6,778 nucleotides of DNA, taken from an uncultured Bacteroidota bacterium. GTDB lineage: Bacteria > Bacteroidota > Bacteroidia > Flavobacteriales > Flavobacteriaceae. This document shows, one piece after another, positions 5,088 to 6,778 of this stretch. Position 1 is the stretch's first letter. Each line of letters begins with the position of its first letter. Both the position numbers and the translations under genes were made by a program. The notes under the pieces are model-generated. The model had not been told where the DNA came from. It saw only the letters and a list, made by a program, of their open reading frames with translations, and ran no database searches. Where the stretch lies: assembly GCA_903920835.1 (NCBI GenBank), contig CAIXNQ010000225.1, positions 1 to 6,778 of the forward strand, in the 5' to 3' direction.

Positions 5088-6218
5088 TTAGACAACCACC
5101 TCAATCGCTTTTTGATATAAATCTTCATACATTGGCAAAATGTTTTTTATATCAAATTGTTTTGCAATTTCAAAAGAATTTTGTTTGAATGTTTCTAAAA
5201 TGCTGTCATCAATTAATATTTTCAACGCATTTTCTGCCATTTCATCACAGTTGCCCACATTGCTCAAATAGCCCGAAAAGCCAGATTTGTTTACCTCCGG
5301 CAATCCACCCGAATTGCTAGAAATTACAGGAACGCGCCACGCCATTGCCTCAAGTGCTGCAAGTCCAAAACTCTCTGTTTGCGAAGGTAGAAGAAATAAA
5401 TCAGTATAACTCAAAATGCTATCAATCTCGTGGCTGTTTCCGAAAAAGATTACACGATCTTGAATACCCAAATCTCTACATTGTTGTTCTGCTTTTTCTT
5501 TTTCGGGACCGTCACCCACCATCATTAACTTGGCTGGAATTTGTTGTTGAATTTTATAAAAAATTGAAATCACATCTGGAATTCGTTTAACTTTTCTAAA
5601 ATTACTTATGTGTGTAATGATTCGTTCGTTTTTATGCGCCAAAACCGACCGATAGCATGCAGTTGTTGGTTCTTTGCTGTGATTTATTTCGATGAAATTT
5701 GGAATTACCTCAATTCCTTTTGTAATCGAAAAAAGTTTATTGGTTTCATCTTTCAGACTTTGAGAAACCGAGGTCACAAAATCAGATTTGTTAATACTAA
5801 AACTAACCGCTGGCTTATAAAACGGATGATTTCCGACTAAAGTAATATCAGTGCCGTGCAAAGTTGTTATCATCGGAATAATAATCCCTTCATCTTTAAG
5901 CATTTGTTTTGCCATATAACCAGCATAGGCATGCGGAATAGCATAATGAACATGAAGCAATTCGATTTTGTGAAGTTTCACCATATCGACCAACTTGCTC
6001 GACAAAGCCAATTCGTAAGGTTGATAATGAAATAAAGGATATTCTGGAACATTGACTTCGTGGTAGTGAACATTTGGGCTCAATAATGCCAAACGAACGG
6101 GTTGTCTATAGGTTATAAAATGAATTTCGTGACCCCGACGCGCCAATTCAAGCCCTAATTCTGTGGCAACAACACCACTACCTCCAAAGGTTGGATAACA
6201 AACAATAGCTATTTTCAT
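5088..6218 (-). CDS. bshA: N-acetyl-alpha-D-glucosaminyl L-malate synthase
   Basis: Family-4 GT-B glycosyltransferase that joins GlcNAc from UDP-GlcNAc to L-malate, the first step of bacillithiol, the low-molecular-weight thiol used by many Bacteroidota and Firmicutes. The 376 residues match BshA length. The N-terminal domain shows CYPTFGGSGVVATELGLELA (7-26), LLHVHYAIPHAYAGYMA (87-103) and TTLHGTDITLVG (118-129), all characteristic of BshA rather than generic glycosyltransferases. The C-terminal nucleotide-binding domain has NFRKVKR (206-212), VGDGPE (234-239) and the EX7E pair E282/E290 in ESFGLAALE. Residues 294-295 are WR (AMAWRVPVIS), where many homologues have Cys/Ala-Gly; see findings. 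The ATG at 6218 gives the standard MKIAIVCYP start. I could not find a clean promoter in the divergent 169-base gap; TAATTTCG (6244-6237) is an imperfect -7 box. The genes for later steps (bshB, bshC) are not in the window. Confidence 0.93.
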   Translation of the reverse strand: MKIAIVCYPTFGGSGVVATELGLELARRGHEIHFITYRQPVRLALLSPNVHYHEVNVPEYPLFHYQPYELALSSKLVDMVKLHKIELLHVHYAIPHAYAGYMAKQMLKDEGIIIPMITTLHGTDITLVGNHPFYKPAVSFSINKSDFVTSVSQSLKDETNKLFSITKGIEVIPNFIEINHSKEPTTACYRSVLAHKNERIITHISNFRKVKRIPDVISIFYKIQQQIPAKLMMVGDGPEKEKAEQQCRDLGIQDRVIFFGNSHEIDSILSYTDLFLLPSQTESFGLAALEAMAWRVPVISSNSGGLPEVNKSGFSGYLSNVGNCDEMAENALKILIDDSILETFKQNSFEIAKQFDIKNILPMYEDLYQKAIEVVV

Positions 6219-6356
6219 ATCATAATTTTGATGCTTCGAAATTACAAAAATTGTTTGTCAAAAAATTTAAGAAATTGAAATTTAACAATGGATAAGTTTA
6301 ATTTGAATCGAACTTATAATATTCTAATCAATATAAAGAACTTCAAACAAAGCTAT

Positions 6357-6364
6357 TATCTTTG
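6357..6364 (+). promoter_or_regulatory. Probable -7 box of the NYN-domain gene
   Basis: TATCTTTG is a perfect TAnnTTTG element 23 bases before the ATG at 6388, placing transcription start around 6370. No TTTG/TTG is found at the usual distance upstream (around 6334-6337), so the -33 part is weak or different. Confidence 0.55.
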
Positions 6365-6387
6365 AGGCATAATTTTATTAAGAAAAA

Positions 6388-6778
6388 ATGATTACAGATA
6401 CCAAAGAACTAAAACTTGCTGTTTTGATTGATGCAGATAATGTTCCATATAGCAATGTAAAAGGTATGATGGAAGAAATAGCCAAATATGGCACACCAAC
6501 CACCAAAAGGATTTATGCCGACTGGACCAAACCAAATTCCAACGGTTGGAAAAGTGTTCTACTAGAACATGCCATCACTCCAATTCAACAATACAGTTAT
6601 ACTATTGGAAAAAATTCTTCGGATTCAGCAATGATTATCGACGCAATGGATTTGTTATATTCAGACAAAGTTGATGGATTTTGTATCGTTTCGAGCGATA
6701 GTGATTTTACTCGTCTAGCCATTCGATTAAGAGAATCTGGAATGAAAGTAATTGGTATTGGCGAGAAGAAAACGCCTA
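6388..6778 (+). CDS. NYN-domain (LabA/DUF88) putative RNase, 5' part only
   Basis: The window end cuts this gene after 130 complete codons with no stop. The visible part is a NYN (PIN-like) nuclease domain. It opens with KLAVLIDADNVPY (9-21, acidic D15 and D17), continues with KRIYADWT (40-47), IGKNSSDSAMIIDAMDLLYS (73-92, with D79, D85 and D88), and ends with GFCIVSSDSDFTRLAIRLRE (97-116, D104 and D106). These aspartates form the usual metal-binding acidic cluster, so RNase activity is plausible; substrate is unknown. Family members in bacteria often carry a C-terminal OST-HTH/LOTUS RNA-binding domain, which would lie beyond the edge. The ATG at 6388 follows an A-rich stretch and the TATCTTTG box at 6357. 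It is divergent from bshA and probably regulated independently. Confidence 0.9.
   Translation, partial: MITDTKELKLAVLIDADNVPYSNVKGMMEEIAKYGTPTTKRIYADWTKPNSNGWKSVLLEHAITPIQQYSYTIGKNSSDSAMIIDAMDLLYSDKVDGFCIVSSDSDFTRLAIRLRESGMKVIGIGEKKTP

Noticed and set aside
5345..5840. Two + strand frames (5345-5590 and 5610-5840) opposite bshA
   Set aside because: Antisense shadows of bshA with no recognisable motif.

Overview
The window looks like chromosomal DNA of a Bacteroidota member, most likely a Flavobacteriaceae (Flavobacterium-like) bacterium. The evidence is a strongly AT-rich composition, A-rich leaders without Shine-Dalgarno sites, promoters of the Bacteroidota type (TTTG, about 19-20 bases, TAnnTTTG), and proteins that read like flavobacterial AroB, short-form arginine decarboxylase, deoxyhypusine-synthase-like protein and BshA. 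This assignment comes from recalled family features, not a database search.

Left part (1-1333, + strand): a gene-poor 5' stretch holds a textbook promoter at 202-232 that drives aroB (3-dehydroquinate synthase, shikimate pathway), which appears to be a one-gene unit. Between aroB and speA is a 299-base gap with unexpected order: a TACATTTG -7 box, then a foldable segment whose outer 9-bp stem begins at the predicted transcription start, then a small terminator-like hairpin with a six-T tract. I read this as a candidate structured RNA, either a free small RNA or an attenuator-type leader of speA. It is the most interesting non-coding item here.

Centre (1633-4582, + strand): a polyamine cluster. 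speA (arginine to agmatine) is followed after 117 bases by a bacterial deoxyhypusine-synthase-like enzyme, probably a homospermidine synthase, which has its own probable promoter. Eight bases later comes a small protein with a very acidic tail. No agmatinase gene is present, so agmatine to putrescine conversion must be encoded elsewhere or the pathway differs. The run ends at a perfect 12-bp bidirectional terminator shared with the convergent genes.

Right part (4650-6218, - strand): bshA (first step of bacillithiol synthesis) followed 15 bases later by a small lipoprotein with a possible PrcB-like domain, read as a two-gene operon. Divergent from bshA, at the right edge, is the 5' part of a NYN-domain (LabA/DUF88) putative RNase gene, cut by the window end at residue 130.

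Overall these are mostly ordinary core flavobacterial genes with no mobile element, CRISPR array, tRNA or rRNA. The items worth follow-up are the candidate RNA before speA, the missing agmatinase step, and the acidic-tailed partner of the deoxyhypusine-synthase-like enzyme.
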